Shown: piece by piece, positions 53,987 to 63,501 of the stretch | Position numbering within the stretch: the stretch's first letter is position 1 | Layout of the letters: each line of letters starts with the position of its first letter | From: Guptibacillus hwajinpoensis | Lineage (GTDB): Bacteria > Bacillota > Bacilli > Bacillales > Guptibacillaceae | NCBI RefSeq assembly: GCF_020524165.1 | Contig: NZ_JAIVKU010000002.1 | Location: forward strand, 287,208-351,207 | Direction: 5' to 3' | DNA length: 64,000 nt | Translations under genes and position numbers: made by a program | Notes under the pieces: model-generated | Told to the model about the DNA's origin: nothing | The model's database searches: none | What the model saw: the letters and a program-made list of their open reading frames with translations, nothing else

Positions 53987-54625
53987 GTGAAACCTTTATT
54001 GTTAACTGGAATTGAACCTTTTCTTGAGCATCGACACAACCCGACCGAGCAGATTGTCATGGAATTGGATGAAGAAACGATTGGTGGATTTGAAATTATT
54101 TCGCGCGTGTTGCCTGTTGATTATGAACGAGCGGCAGAAATGCTGATTGAATATGTTGAACAGTGTGAGCCGTTTGCGGTCATTATGCTGGGGCTCGCTG
54201 CAAATCGAACGAAGATCACGCCAGAGCGGATTGCGATTAACGTCAATGACAGTGTAGAGGATAACGCAGGACATGCTCCTGAAGACCAACCGATTGTTGA
54301 AGGAGGACCAGCTGCTTATTTTTCAACGCTACCTGTGAAAAAAATGACGGATGCGCTTGTACAGAACGGCATCCCTGCAGAAATATCCAATACAGCTGGA
54401 ACCTACCTCTGCAATAACGTCATGTATAGCGTGCTTTATGCTCTTGAACAAAGGAACCTCTCTATTCCTGCTGGATTCGTTCATGTGCCGCCAACTTTTG
54501 AGATGACGCTTCATCATTCCGCACATACGGGTTTTCCATTTACGAGTATTCGAGATGCTATTAAGATAATGATTCACACTCTTTCCGATTTAGAAGGACA
54601 CGCACATGATCATTCTAAAAGCTGA
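53987..54625 (+). CDS. pcp: Pyroglutamyl-peptidase I (C15 family)
   Basis: The GTG at 53987 follows AGGGGAGAG; the open frame upstream lacks a ribosome site. The 212-residue protein matches Pcp in length. Counting from the GTG, the catalytic triad is Glu80 (TPERIAINV), Cys142 (AGTYLCNNVMY) and His166 (GFVHVPP), close to Glu81, Cys144 and His168 of known enzymes. It removes N-terminal pyroglutamate from peptides in the cytosol. It is a single gene. Confidence 0.93.
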   Translation: MKPLLLTGIEPFLEHRHNPTEQIVMELDEETIGGFEIISRVLPVDYERAAEMLIEYVEQCEPFAVIMLGLAANRTKITPERIAINVNDSVEDNAGHAPEDQPIVEGGPAAYFSTLPVKKMTDALVQNGIPAEISNTAGTYLCNNVMYSVLYALEQRNLSIPAGFVHVPPTFEMTLHHSAHTGFPFTSIRDAIKIMIHTLSDLEGHAHDHSKS

Positions 54626-54696
54626 GCCGTTCAGCTTTTTTCCATTTCGAAACCCTGGGCGAGCGACACTCGTATAAAGAGTAAGGGGGAATGAAC

Positions 54697-54996
54697 ATGG
54701 CTACCTGTCAACAATGTCATACAGAATGGACGTGGAAAGAAACATTTCGCGCGGTGATTCATTTTAAACATTACAACGTTTGTCCATATTGCGGTAGTAA
54801 GCAGTATCCTACGCGAAGGACTCGGAATAATCTGGCCGTGATCCCGAGTATTGTCGCCGTTTTCTGGCTACCGATGCTTGCATTTGGTTTCCCACTTTCC
54901 ATTATTGTTCCGTTTGAACTCGCGATGGCTGTTGCTTCAATTGGCATTTTACCTTTTTTTTATCATGTTACCGATCGTAACGAGCCGATGTGGTAA
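54697..54996 (+). CDS. Small CXXC-X20-CXXC zinc-ribbon membrane protein
   Basis: The ATG at 54697 fits AAGGGGG. The 99-residue protein has CQQC and CPYC about 20 residues apart, then two hydrophobic segments (AVIPSIVAVFWLPMLAFGFP and FELAMAVASIGILPFFY). This is the layout of the TIGR04104-type putative zinc-finger family common in Bacillaceae. Function is unknown. Confidence 0.75.
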   Translation: MATCQQCHTEWTWKETFRAVIHFKHYNVCPYCGSKQYPTRRTRNNLAVIPSIVAVFWLPMLAFGFPLSIIVPFELAMAVASIGILPFFYHVTDRNEPMW

Positions 54997-55113
54997 TCGA
55001 CTCGTTATGCTTACATATTTGTTGGGAAAAGTGAAGCAGGCTGCTTTCATTTCTCAATCAGTTAAGACAAACATAAAAGGTGTAAGGAAACAGTTCATGC
55101 CTTTTAACAGTAA

Positions 55114-55145
55114 AAATGAGCGAATGCTTCGGCATTCGCTCATTT
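55114..55145. terminator. Terminator of the GGDEF/HD-GYP gene
   Basis: AAATGAGCGAATGC pairs with its complement around a TTCG tetraloop. On the minus strand it is followed by TTTTTACTG and overlaps the stop codon of the gene. Confidence 0.85.
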
Positions 55146-57018
55146 ACATAGAGATTTGAATTGGATTGTCATTTAACGCCGGATTTTCTTTAATCATCTT
55201 AATAAATGCATGGACGAGTTCAGGATCAAACTGTGTGCCTGCACATTTCTCTAGCTCATCGATCGCTTCGCTAATCGATTTTGTTTTTTGGTAGGGGCGT
55301 TCCGTTGTCATGGCATCAAATGAATCAATAATCGTTAACACGCGTACAAGTTTCGGAATCTCTTCACCGCTTAAGCCAAAAGGATAACCTTTTCCATCAT
55401 ATCGTTCATGGTGGAGCTCGATGAGGGGGAGGAGGTCGTGGAGTTCGCGATTTGTTGACACAATCTCCCTTCCCCATGTGACGTGCTTTTGAACCATCTC
55501 CCATTCATCTTTCGTCAGTTTTCCCTTTTTGTTAATCACGTCACGGGGAATTTCAAGCTTCCCGATATCGTGTATCAATGCCCCCATCACAAGCGTTTTC
55601 TGATCATTCGCATGTAATGTTAATTTATTGCTAAACTCAATCGCATACTCATGGACTCTCTTGCTGTGTTTATACGTATAGACGTCTTTAGAGAGAAAGA
55701 GCTTTAATTGTTGCTCTAACAGTTCCATTTCTTTATGGTTGTAAAACGTTTTGGTAGGTACGTGATTCGCATCATAAACACAAACATAATTCTTGCCTTT
55801 TGTTTTGGCAAAATACATGGCTTGATCCGCTTTTTCGAGTACCTCTGATGAATCGTACATATCCCGGTTGTACTGAATAACACCTGCAGAGAATGATAAA
55901 CAGCCATGTGGAAGAACTTCGACACCCTCAAAATAATGGTCGTTTACTTCTTTTCGAAAGTGATTGATGATGTGATAGGCTTCTCGTTCCGTTTTCTCGG
56001 GCATTAATAGTGCAAATTCTTCTCCACCGTAGCGAGCCGCCGTAAACACGTCTTGCCCATTTCTTTTCAGTTCTGCCCCGAAGTGTTTGAGAAGCTTATC
56101 CCCTTGTAAATGACCGAACTGGTCGTTGTATTTTTTGAAATCGTCAAGATCGATTAACCCGATTGATAAAGGCTGTCCTGTTGCTTTTGCCGTTTTTATT
56201 TCGTTCTCTAAAATCGATTTAAAATAGCCGTGATTGTATAGCTCAGTGAGATGATCGATGTCCGCTTTTTGTGCAACTTCTTGGTAGAGTTCGAAATACT
56301 GTTTAAAAGAAACCGACAGCAGGACGGCAACAGATAAAAATAATACCATTCCTAGAATGATCTGTTGTTGCATTAATAAAACGAGAATTAAGGAAAGAAC
56401 AAGCGTGATGAAATAACTTGATATTGTCTCTTTTAACATGCCTTGAACGATCTGAACTAAGTTTTCAGTCGCGGATAAAAGAAAGAAAACACCTATTAAG
56501 AGCACATTTAAACTAAAGTAAATGAGTAGAGAGAGCATATAAGAAGCGACGTTTAAGAATGAGAGCTTGCCGATCGCTCCTCCAGAGAGAATAAAAGCTT
56601 CGTATGCTCCGATGATCATGATGCTATAAATGGCAAAGTTAAATAAATGCTTCCACCAGACAACTTTTTTGTTATATAGAGCATAGATGATCGAGGTTAC
56701 AAGCAAAAGGGTTAGCGTCATATGGAGATCAAATACAAATAAGACTGCCAGATAAATCGCTGAATCCATTGATAGCGAGTTCCCGCTTGGTGGCAATAGA
56801 ATTGTATAATGATTCAATAACAGGATTGCCGCAACGAACGTGAAGGCCAGACTCCAGTTAATTTGATGAAATGTCAGTAAGTACTGCGTAAGGAAAAGAG
56901 AACTTCCTGCGATTGTTGTGAGTGCAAGGTATACACTTACAACATTAGTAAATTTCTGAAAGATGCCCTTCATGTCTCGATCACTCTCATTTAAATTTAG
57001 TTTTTTTAGGAGAAGCAA
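55144..57018 (-). CDS. Membrane-bound diguanylate cyclase / HD-GYP phosphodiesterase
   Basis: From the TTG at 57018 (AAAGGAG upstream) the protein has 624 residues; an in-frame ATG at 56973 is an alternative start. About seven N-terminal membrane helices form a sensor domain. A GGDEF domain follows with LIDLDDFKKYND and active-site YGGEEF, without an RxxD inhibitory site. The HD-GYP domain has HDIGK and HHERYDGKGYP. It can thus make and, by the HD-GYP domain, break cyclic di-GMP. It is preceded by a tiny membrane protein and a DUF5317 gene on the same strand, probably one unit. Confidence 0.9.
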   Translation of the reverse strand: MLLLKKLNLNESDRDMKGIFQKFTNVVSVYLALTTIAGSSLFLTQYLLTFHQINWSLAFTFVAAILLLNHYTILLPPSGNSLSMDSAIYLAVLFVFDLHMTLTLLLVTSIIYALYNKKVVWWKHLFNFAIYSIMIIGAYEAFILSGGAIGKLSFLNVASYMLSLLIYFSLNVLLIGVFFLLSATENLVQIVQGMLKETISSYFITLVLSLILVLLMQQQIILGMVLFLSVAVLLSVSFKQYFELYQEVAQKADIDHLTELYNHGYFKSILENEIKTAKATGQPLSIGLIDLDDFKKYNDQFGHLQGDKLLKHFGAELKRNGQDVFTAARYGGEEFALLMPEKTEREAYHIINHFRKEVNDHYFEGVEVLPHGCLSFSAGVIQYNRDMYDSSEVLEKADQAMYFAKTKGKNYVCVYDANHVPTKTFYNHKEMELLEQQLKLFLSKDVYTYKHSKRVHEYAIEFSNKLTLHANDQKTLVMGALIHDIGKLEIPRDVINKKGKLTKDEWEMVQKHVTWGREIVSTNRELHDLLPLIELHHERYDGKGYPFGLSGEEIPKLVRVLTIIDSFDAMTTERPYQKTKSISEAIDELEKCAGTQFDPELVHAFIKMIKENPALNDNPIQISM

Positions 57019-57034
57019 TGCCTCTCCTTTGTGA

Positions 57035-57136
57035 TTAAACCAATTTAAATCCAGAAGTTAGTGCGATAACAGCAGTAGTAATAATAGCAATATTCATAAG
57101 AATGCCTGTTAGCTTAATTCCCTCTTTCCGTTCCAT
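57035..57136 (-). CDS. Tiny membrane protein, 33 residues
   Basis: The ATG at 57136 follows AAAGGAGG at good spacing. The product has a charged start (MERKEGIKL) and one hydrophobic segment (ILMNIAIITTAVIALTSGF). It ends 16 bases before the GGDEF/HD-GYP start, whose ribosome site lies in that gap, so translation may be coupled. It may be a regulator of the neighbouring sensor protein; this is inference. Confidence 0.55.
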   Translation of the reverse strand: MERKEGIKLTGILMNIAIITTAVIALTSGFKLV

Positions 57137-57152
57137 CAATGTCCACCTCCTT

Positions 57153-57743
57153 TCAAGTACTTTTTTGAGGCGCTGGCGTTTGGATGAGGTTTTCTGGATG
57201 TTTGGTCTTAACCATTACGCGCTGGATGAAAATAAAAATACCGATATTCATGATTATGTCACCAATACTGATCACCTGGTCCTTTGGATAAGGGTCCGTA
57301 ATCGGAATGACGTCGCCAAGGAACCAGAATGCAGTACCTTCGGCTAGTACGGCATGCTTGCCGTATAGACCATTTTTAATTGCTTCTGCATAAGCCGGAT
57401 CAAGAATGTTCGCTGCTTCAAGGGATACAGGCATCCTGCCTCCGTTAAGAGCCATGACGATAAAATTTAAGAGAACACCGATGAAAAGAATCATGATCCC
57501 AACGTTCATTTTTCGATTTAACCAAAGAAATGTTAGTCCGACGATGTAAATCAGCATAAAGAGTGGTGCGCTTAGTTTTCCAATCCATGCATAGGTAGAT
57601 TGAAAGGAAAAGATAAGCACCTCAATAACAAGCAGCAGTGGAAAGATCCATCCAGCTCGAAATGAGAGATAAGCAAAGCCTTTTAAACTTCCTTTTCTTA
57701 AGTATCCGACAAGAATTGCTACTAAAATGCCGTCAAAAACCAT
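57153..57743 (-). CDS. DUF5317 membrane protein
   Basis: The ATG at 57743 fits GGTGA. The 196-residue protein has about five hydrophobic segments and the conserved stretch MALNGGRMPVSLEAA typical of DUF5317, then VIPITDPYPKDQVISIGDI. Function unknown. It is followed on the same strand by the tiny membrane protein and the GGDEF/HD-GYP gene. Confidence 0.75.
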   Translation of the reverse strand: MVFDGILVAILVGYLRKGSLKGFAYLSFRAGWIFPLLLVIEVLIFSFQSTYAWIGKLSAPLFMLIYIVGLTFLWLNRKMNVGIMILFIGVLLNFIVMALNGGRMPVSLEAANILDPAYAEAIKNGLYGKHAVLAEGTAFWFLGDVIPITDPYPKDQVISIGDIIMNIGIFIFIQRVMVKTKHPENLIQTPAPQKST

Positions 57744-57949
57744 TGAAGTCACCCGATTTGTGTCATTTTATTATTAGTTTAGCAGAGGGTTGGGAGATTA
57801 GGAAGAATTTTCTTAAAAATGACAATACTCGTTTTACTGTTCTCTTGTTCTTTCATAGAAAAATTTCGACATTCTATCATATTTTTCAACGCCTTCTAAC
57901 ACAAGAATTCGTGATAGGATATAAGAAAGAGTGATAGGGAGGTAGAGAA

Positions 57950-58876
57950 ATGGAAAACGTGTATATTGGAGTAGACCTTGGGGGTACAAACCTTCGTGTT
58001 GGAATTGTCGATGGGAGCGGACGAATTCTTCAAGTGAAACAAATAGCGACAGAAGCCGAACAGGGCTACGAATCGATTATTGAGCGAATGACCAATTTAA
58101 TAAAAGAAGTGAAAAAAGCGTATTCTGCGGTTTCCATTGGGATTGGTTCACCAGGTCCTCTTAATCCTTTTGAAGGAATCGTGATATCCCCACCTAATCT
58201 CCCTGGATGGAAAGATGTACCGATTACCTCACTGATTGAAGAAGCAATCGGCATTCCCACGTATCTCGTCAATGACGCCGATGCGGCTGCGCTAGGTGAA
58301 GCCTTATTCGGCGGGGGAAAGGATCGAGAAAGCTCATTTTACATAACAGTTAGCACAGGCGTTGGCGGTGGTTACGTGCAAAATAATCGCCTTATGCAAG
58401 GCGAACACGGCTATAGCGCGGAGATTGGCAATATGATTATCCAGCCTGGTGGTCAGAAGCACGCGAATATGAATGCAGGCTCTCTTGAAGCGCTCGCTTC
58501 TGGTACGTCGATTGCAAGGGAAGCAAACGCACGATTTGGCAAATCTTTAGGAGCGGAAGAAGTGTTTCAACTTGCTAAAGAAGAAAACCAAGAAGCCCAG
58601 GCGATTATTGAAGAGGCGGTAGATGCGCTTGCGATTGGGATCGCCAATCTTGTTCACACTGTTGATCCGTCTGTCTTTATTCTCGGTGGCGGGGTGATGC
58701 AGGAAAAAGAAATGCTTTTACCGATGTTACGAAAAAAGGTTGATACCTACGTGTATGAAGGACTTCGTGGGAAAGTCGCAATCGAACCCGTTCAGCTGCA
58801 TGATAAAGCTGGCATTATTGGGGCAGCGATGCATGGGCGACAGAAATTTGATGAGGAAAAGCTGAAAAAAGAGTAG
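57950..58876 (+). CDS. ROK-family sugar kinase without the zinc motif
   Basis: The 308-residue protein has the phosphate motif GVDLGGTNLRVGIVD, the catalytic Asp in VNDADAAALGEA and the second phosphate motif TVSTGVGGGYV. The usual zinc-binding His and the CxCGxxGCxE cluster are absent; the region reads GNMIIQPGGQKHANMNAGSLEALASG. It is probably a glucokinase or related hexose kinase. It forms an operon with manA (11-base gap), which points to hexose or mannose entry into glycolysis. GGGAGG precedes the ATG. Confidence 0.85.
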   Translation: MENVYIGVDLGGTNLRVGIVDGSGRILQVKQIATEAEQGYESIIERMTNLIKEVKKAYSAVSIGIGSPGPLNPFEGIVISPPNLPGWKDVPITSLIEEAIGIPTYLVNDADAAALGEALFGGGKDRESSFYITVSTGVGGGYVQNNRLMQGEHGYSAEIGNMIIQPGGQKHANMNAGSLEALASGTSIAREANARFGKSLGAEEVFQLAKEENQEAQAIIEEAVDALAIGIANLVHTVDPSVFILGGGVMQEKEMLLPMLRKKVDTYVYEGLRGKVAIEPVQLHDKAGIIGAAMHGRQKFDEEKLKKE

Positions 58877-58887
58877 GAGGAAGTTAG

Positions 58888-59850
58888 ATGTATCAACACG
58901 AACCACTTTTTCTAACACCTGAATTTAAGGATCGTCTTTGGGGGGGAACGAAGCTGAGAGATGTTTTTGGCTATACGATTCCAACTGAAACGACTGGCGA
59001 ATGTTGGGGGATTTCTGCACACCAGAATGGTGCAAGTGAAGTCCGGAATGGTCCGCTTGCTGGAAGAAAATTAAATGAAGTTTGGGAAAGTCACCGTGAA
59101 TTATTTGGTGACGAAGATGGCGAACACTTTCCACTTTTAGTTAAAATTCTGGATGCTGATCAGGATCTTTCGGTTCAAGTTCACCCTGATGACTCCTATG
59201 CGAGAGAAGTAGAGGGAGAGGCTTACGGAAAAACAGAATGCTGGTATATTATTGATTGTGACCCAGGCTCTGAACTGATTTTTGGTCATCACGCTCAGTC
59301 AAAAGAATCTTTCAAAGAGCTGATTACGGCTGGGGATTGGGATAACCTGCTTCGCCGTATTCCGATCGAACCTGGAGAGTTTTACTTTGTACCAAGCGGA
59401 ACCATTCATGCGATCGGTGCAGGAACAATGATTCTTGAAACGCAGCAAAGTTCAGATACAACATACCGCGTGTATGATTATGATCGAACAGACGCAAATG
59501 GAAATACACGCGAGCTTCATATTGAACGTTCAATTGACGTAGCGTCGATCCCCCATGAGGATCCACCATTTTCACCTCTTGTAGCAGAAGAAGATGGATT
59601 AAAGCAGGTACAGCTTGTCTCGTCGGAATATTTTACGGTTTATAAATGGGAGCTTGATGGCACGTATTCTCTTCCGGAAGAACACCCTTATTTGCTTGTA
59701 AGTGTACTGAGCGGGGAAGGCGTGATCCTATCAGGAGATTCTTCTCAAGCTGTTCAGCAAGGCGATCACCTCATTATTCCCGCAACAATGAAGTACTGTC
59801 AGTTAGAGGGCGACCTTGAAATGATCGTATCTAAAAGTAATAAAGCCTAA
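58888..59850 (+). CDS. manA: Mannose-6-phosphate isomerase, class I
   Basis: The 320-residue protein matches Bacillus ManA/Pmi. Zinc ligands are in LLVKILDADQDLSVQVHPDD, KTECWYIID and VPSGTIHAIGAG. It converts mannose 6-phosphate to fructose 6-phosphate. AGGAGG precedes the ATG, and a strong terminator ends the two-gene unit. Confidence 0.94.
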   Translation: MYQHEPLFLTPEFKDRLWGGTKLRDVFGYTIPTETTGECWGISAHQNGASEVRNGPLAGRKLNEVWESHRELFGDEDGEHFPLLVKILDADQDLSVQVHPDDSYAREVEGEAYGKTECWYIIDCDPGSELIFGHHAQSKESFKELITAGDWDNLLRRIPIEPGEFYFVPSGTIHAIGAGTMILETQQSSDTTYRVYDYDRTDANGNTRELHIERSIDVASIPHEDPPFSPLVAEEDGLKQVQLVSSEYFTVYKWELDGTYSLPEEHPYLLVSVLSGEGVILSGDSSQAVQQGDHLIIPATMKYCQLEGDLEMIVSKSNKA

Positions 59851-59852
59851 AT

Positions 59853-59885
59853 AAAAGCCAGCTCAAGATGTGAGCTGGCTTTTTG
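59853..59885 (+). terminator. Terminator after manA
   Basis: AAAAGCCAGCTCA pairs with TGAGCTGGCTTTT around a five-base loop. Confidence 0.92.
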
Positions 59886-60026
59886 TGTTGGATGAATAAG
59901 GGCTAACACAAATCTAAAGCACTTTTTGGAAGTTCTCTAGTGAAAAAGCTCATTTTTGTTCGAGCCCCTAAATATCCTGTATAATATGTAATTAAGAAAA
60001 AAGGACGCAAGATGAGGGAGGGCGCC

Positions 60027-61763
60027 ATGCGAAACGTATTCGCTTTTATAAAACCTTATAAAGTGGCGGCGATAATAGCAGCCCTTTTAATGCTCGTTGA
60101 ATTGGCCGTTGAACTGTGGCTGCCGTTATTTATGGCGGACATTATTGATAACGGGATTGCAAAGGAAAATCTTAGCGTAATTACAGAATTGGGCATCTGG
60201 ATGATTGTTCTAACAGTTATTTCTTTTGTGGCTTCGATTATTAACACCTATCTCGCCTCCTATGTTAGTCAGCATTTTGGATTCGATTTACGAAAGGCTC
60301 TGTTTGAAAAAGTACAATCGTTTGCTTTTGCAGACTTTAATCGTTTTCCAACATCGTCGCTATTAACAAGACTGACGAACGATGTAAATCAGGTGCAGCT
60401 CGTCGTTTTTATGGGCCTTCGAATTATGGTTCGAGCTCCGTTGCTTGTTGTGGGTGGCGTCGTCATGGCTTTTGTTGTCGATGTACAACTTGCTCTCCTG
60501 TTAACCGCTGCTATTCCACTCGTCATTGTTTTTCTTTATTTTGTGATGAAAAAAGGCGTTCCGCTTTTCAGCTCCGTTCAAGAGAAGCTAGACCGAGTTA
60601 ACGGCGTCATGAGAGAGAACTTAGTTGGCGTTAGACTGATTAAAGCCTACCTTAGAAGTAAGCACGAGCAGCAAAGATTTAAAAAGGTGAATGAAAACTT
60701 AATGAGTCAGACCGTCACATCTCTCCGTTTAATTGAACTTGCTACGCCGGTACTCTTAATTCTAATGAATGTTGCGATCGTGGCTGTCATTTGGTTTGGC
60801 GGCGTGAAAGTTGTTGCAGGTACAGCGCAAGTAGGGGGAATTTCAGCGATCATTACATATGGAACGCGTATTACGGTGGCGCTCACGATGTTTTCGTTTA
60901 TTCTTATGCTTCTATCAAGAGCAAGAGCTTCTGCCCATCGGATGCAGGAAGTATTACAGACAGAAACATATGCTGAAAATGAAGCAGGCGTTGAGCCGGA
61001 CGCTTTTGAGAAACTTGAGTTTCGACACGTGAGCTTCCGCTATCCAGATTCAGAAGACGAGGTTCTTCGCGATCTTAATTTCACAGCAGAAAAAGGGCAA
61101 CTTATTGGCGTCATGGGGGCCACAGGATCTGGAAAATCTTCGATGATTCAGCTTATTCCTAGGTTGTATGAACCGACAGAAGGAACCGTTTTGTTCAATG
61201 GGCTTAACGAGACGGCCATTCATCTGGATGAATTAAGGTCTCGTATCGGCGTTGTCCCGCAGGAAGTAGTTCTTTTTAGTGGAACGATTGGCGATAACAT
61301 TCGCTGGGGAAAAGAGGATGCAAGCATAGAAGAAGTGGAGGCCGCAGCTAAAGCGGCTCAGATTCATTCCTTTATTCTGACGCTTCCGAATCAGTATGAT
61401 ACGGTTCTAGGACAAAAAGGCATTAACCTTTCTGGTGGTCAGAAACAGCGGTTATCCATTGCGCGAGCTCTCATTCGAAATCCAGAAATTTTAATTCTAG
61501 ATGACAGTACGAGTGCCCTTGATCTTCATACAGAGTCAGAACTGCAAAAAGCCCTGAAGGAACAGGAAAGCATGATTTTGTTAATTGCCCAAAAGATCAG
61601 TTCGATTAAAGAAGCAGATAAGATTCTTCTTCTCGAGGATGGGGCAATTATTGGGGAAGGAACCCATGATCAGCTTCTTGATAGCAGTTCCGTTTATCGA
61701 GAGATTTACGTTTCTCAATACGGAGAGGAGGCCGCCAATGAGCTCAAACAAAAAACGCTCTAA
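60027..61763 (+). CDS. Heterodimeric ABC exporter subunit with degenerate ATPase site
   Basis: The ATG at 60027 follows GGGAGGG. The 578-residue protein is a type IV half-transporter with six helices and an ATPase domain: Walker A GATGSGKSS, signature LSGGQKQRLS, Walker B ILILDDSTSALD. The catalytic Glu is Asp and the switch His is Gln (IAQKISSI). It pairs with the next gene, which has the opposite pattern, as in YfiB/YfiC-, BmrC/BmrD- and LmrC/LmrD-type multidrug exporters. The substrate is unknown. Confidence 0.9.
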   Translation: MRNVFAFIKPYKVAAIIAALLMLVELAVELWLPLFMADIIDNGIAKENLSVITELGIWMIVLTVISFVASIINTYLASYVSQHFGFDLRKALFEKVQSFAFADFNRFPTSSLLTRLTNDVNQVQLVVFMGLRIMVRAPLLVVGGVVMAFVVDVQLALLLTAAIPLVIVFLYFVMKKGVPLFSSVQEKLDRVNGVMRENLVGVRLIKAYLRSKHEQQRFKKVNENLMSQTVTSLRLIELATPVLLILMNVAIVAVIWFGGVKVVAGTAQVGGISAIITYGTRITVALTMFSFILMLLSRARASAHRMQEVLQTETYAENEAGVEPDAFEKLEFRHVSFRYPDSEDEVLRDLNFTAEKGQLIGVMGATGSGKSSMIQLIPRLYEPTEGTVLFNGLNETAIHLDELRSRIGVVPQEVVLFSGTIGDNIRWGKEDASIEEVEAAAKAAQIHSFILTLPNQYDTVLGQKGINLSGGQKQRLSIARALIRNPEILILDDSTSALDLHTESELQKALKEQESMILLIAQKISSIKEADKILLLEDGAIIGEGTHDQLLDSSSVYREIYVSQYGEEAANELKQKTL

Positions 61764-63501
61764 ACAGCAGAGGAAACGTCCGGATGATTTTAAAGGAACG
61801 GTCGGTCGGATATGGAGATATTTATCGATTCAAAAAGGCTGGCTTTTTCTTGTTATTGTGATGGTTGTTTTTAGTTCGGGGTTTAGTTTACTTGGCCCTT
61901 ATTTAACGAGCGTTGCGATTGATGACTATCTCGTACCAGGAAAGCTAGACGGCCTGCTGCTTATTCTAGGTCTACTTGTTACCGTCTACGTGCTGCAATC
62001 CGCTGCAACCTTTTTTCAAAATTTCTGGATGATTGGCATTGCACAGAAAACGGTTTATCGTATGAGAAAAGATTTGTTTCATCATCTTCATCGTCTGCCT
62101 ATTCCTTTTTTTGATAAGAAAACGCACGGTGAATTAATGAGCAGGTTAACAAACGATATTGAAAATGTCAGTCGTACGTTAAATAGTTCCGTCATTCAAA
62201 TCTTTTCAAGTGTCCTTACGCTTATCGGTACGATTGCCCTCATGCTGTGGTTAAGCCCACTCTTAACGTTGATTACGTTCACCATTATTCCTCTGATGTT
62301 TCTTGGTATGAAATGGATTACGAACCGAACCGGACACTATTTTAAAGAGCAGCAGCGAAACCTTGGTGAGATGAATAGCGTGATTGAAGAAACGCTGTCA
62401 GGACAGCAAATTATCAAGTCTTTTTCTCAAGAAAAACGTGTGTTGAAGGAACTGAATGAAAAAAATGAAGCGCTAAGAACGTCGGGGTTCTGGGCGATGA
62501 CGTATTCAGGTTTTATCCCGAAATTAATGAATGTTTTAAATAACCTTAGCTTCTTACTTATTGCAGCTGCAGGTGGATTGCTTTCGCTAAATGGTTACGT
62601 ATCAATCGGTGTCATTGTGGCGTTTATTCAATACTCGCGACTTTTTACTAGACCGCTGAATGACCTGGCCAATCAGTTTAATACAATCCTATCGGCTGTC
62701 GCCGGTGCGGAACGCGTCTTTAACATTCTTGATGAGAAGGAAGAGCGTCCTGATGAAGGAGACGCGGTGGTACTCCAGCAGGTAAAAGGGAAGGTAGCGT
62801 TTCAGAACGTTTCGTTTGGTTATGAAAAAGACGGCGCGACACTGACGAATATTTCGTTTGAAGCGAAGCCTGGTGAGTCTGTTGCGATTATTGGACCAAC
62901 CGGAGCAGGGAAAACAACGATCGTGAATCTGCTGATGCGCTTCTATGAACTGAATGGGGGCAAAATTGAAGTCGATGATCACGATGTGACAAAGGTGAAA
63001 AGGGAAAGCCTGCGGCAAAACATGGGGTTTGTGCTGCAAGACACCTTTTTGTTTAATGGAACTGTTCGCGAAAACATTCGCTATGGCCGACTAGATGCGA
63101 CTGACAAAGAAGTAGAGGAAGCTGCGCGCGTAGCAAATGCGCACACGTTTATTTCACGTTTATCAGAAGGGTATGATACGGTACTGAATCAGGACGGGGG
63201 AGGCATTAGTCACGGTCAAAGGCAGCTTCTTTCCATCGCAAGAGCGGTCCTTGCCGATCCAGCCATTTTGATTCTAGATGAAGCAACGAGTAGCATTGAT
63301 ACACGAACTGAAATTCAAATTCAAAAAGCGCTATGGGCCTTAATGGAGGGACGTACAAGCTTCATTATCGCGCATCGATTGAATACCATTCAACGAGCCG
63401 ATCAGATTATCGCTCTCGATCAGGGGAAGATTATCGAAAAAGGTACGCATGAAGAATTGTTAGAGAAAAAAGGTTACTTGTGGGGTCAGGTCGGTACCTG
63501 A
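61738..63501 (+). CDS. Heterodimeric ABC exporter subunit with canonical Walker motifs
   Basis: The ATG at 61738 follows GGAGAGGAGG and overlaps the first subunit by 26 bases. The 587-residue half-transporter has Walker A GPTGAGKTT, Walker B ILILDEATSSIDT and switch IIAHRLNTI, but a degenerate signature ISHGQRQLLS. The dimer therefore has one active and one weak ATP site. The C-terminus GYLWGQVGT is encoded by a palindromic repeat that supplies the stop codon and replaces the family's usual last residues. Confidence 0.9.
   Translation: MSSNKKRSKQQRKRPDDFKGTVGRIWRYLSIQKGWLFLVIVMVVFSSGFSLLGPYLTSVAIDDYLVPGKLDGLLLILGLLVTVYVLQSAATFFQNFWMIGIAQKTVYRMRKDLFHHLHRLPIPFFDKKTHGELMSRLTNDIENVSRTLNSSVIQIFSSVLTLIGTIALMLWLSPLLTLITFTIIPLMFLGMKWITNRTGHYFKEQQRNLGEMNSVIEETLSGQQIIKSFSQEKRVLKELNEKNEALRTSGFWAMTYSGFIPKLMNVLNNLSFLLIAAAGGLLSLNGYVSIGVIVAFIQYSRLFTRPLNDLANQFNTILSAVAGAERVFNILDEKEERPDEGDAVVLQQVKGKVAFQNVSFGYEKDGATLTNISFEAKPGESVAIIGPTGAGKTTIVNLLMRFYELNGGKIEVDDHDVTKVKRESLRQNMGFVLQDTFLFNGTVRENIRYGRLDATDKEVEEAARVANAHTFISRLSEGYDTVLNQDGGGISHGQRQLLSIARAVLADPAILILDEATSSIDTRTEIQIQKALWALMEGRTSFIIAHRLNTIQRADQIIALDQGKIIEKGTHEELLEKKGYLWGQVGT

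Noticed and set aside
57030..57035. A terminator between the 33-residue ORF and the GGDEF/HD-GYP gene
   Set aside because: The AGGAGA/TCTCCT inverted repeat there has no T-run on the minus strand and contains the ribosome site of the next gene.
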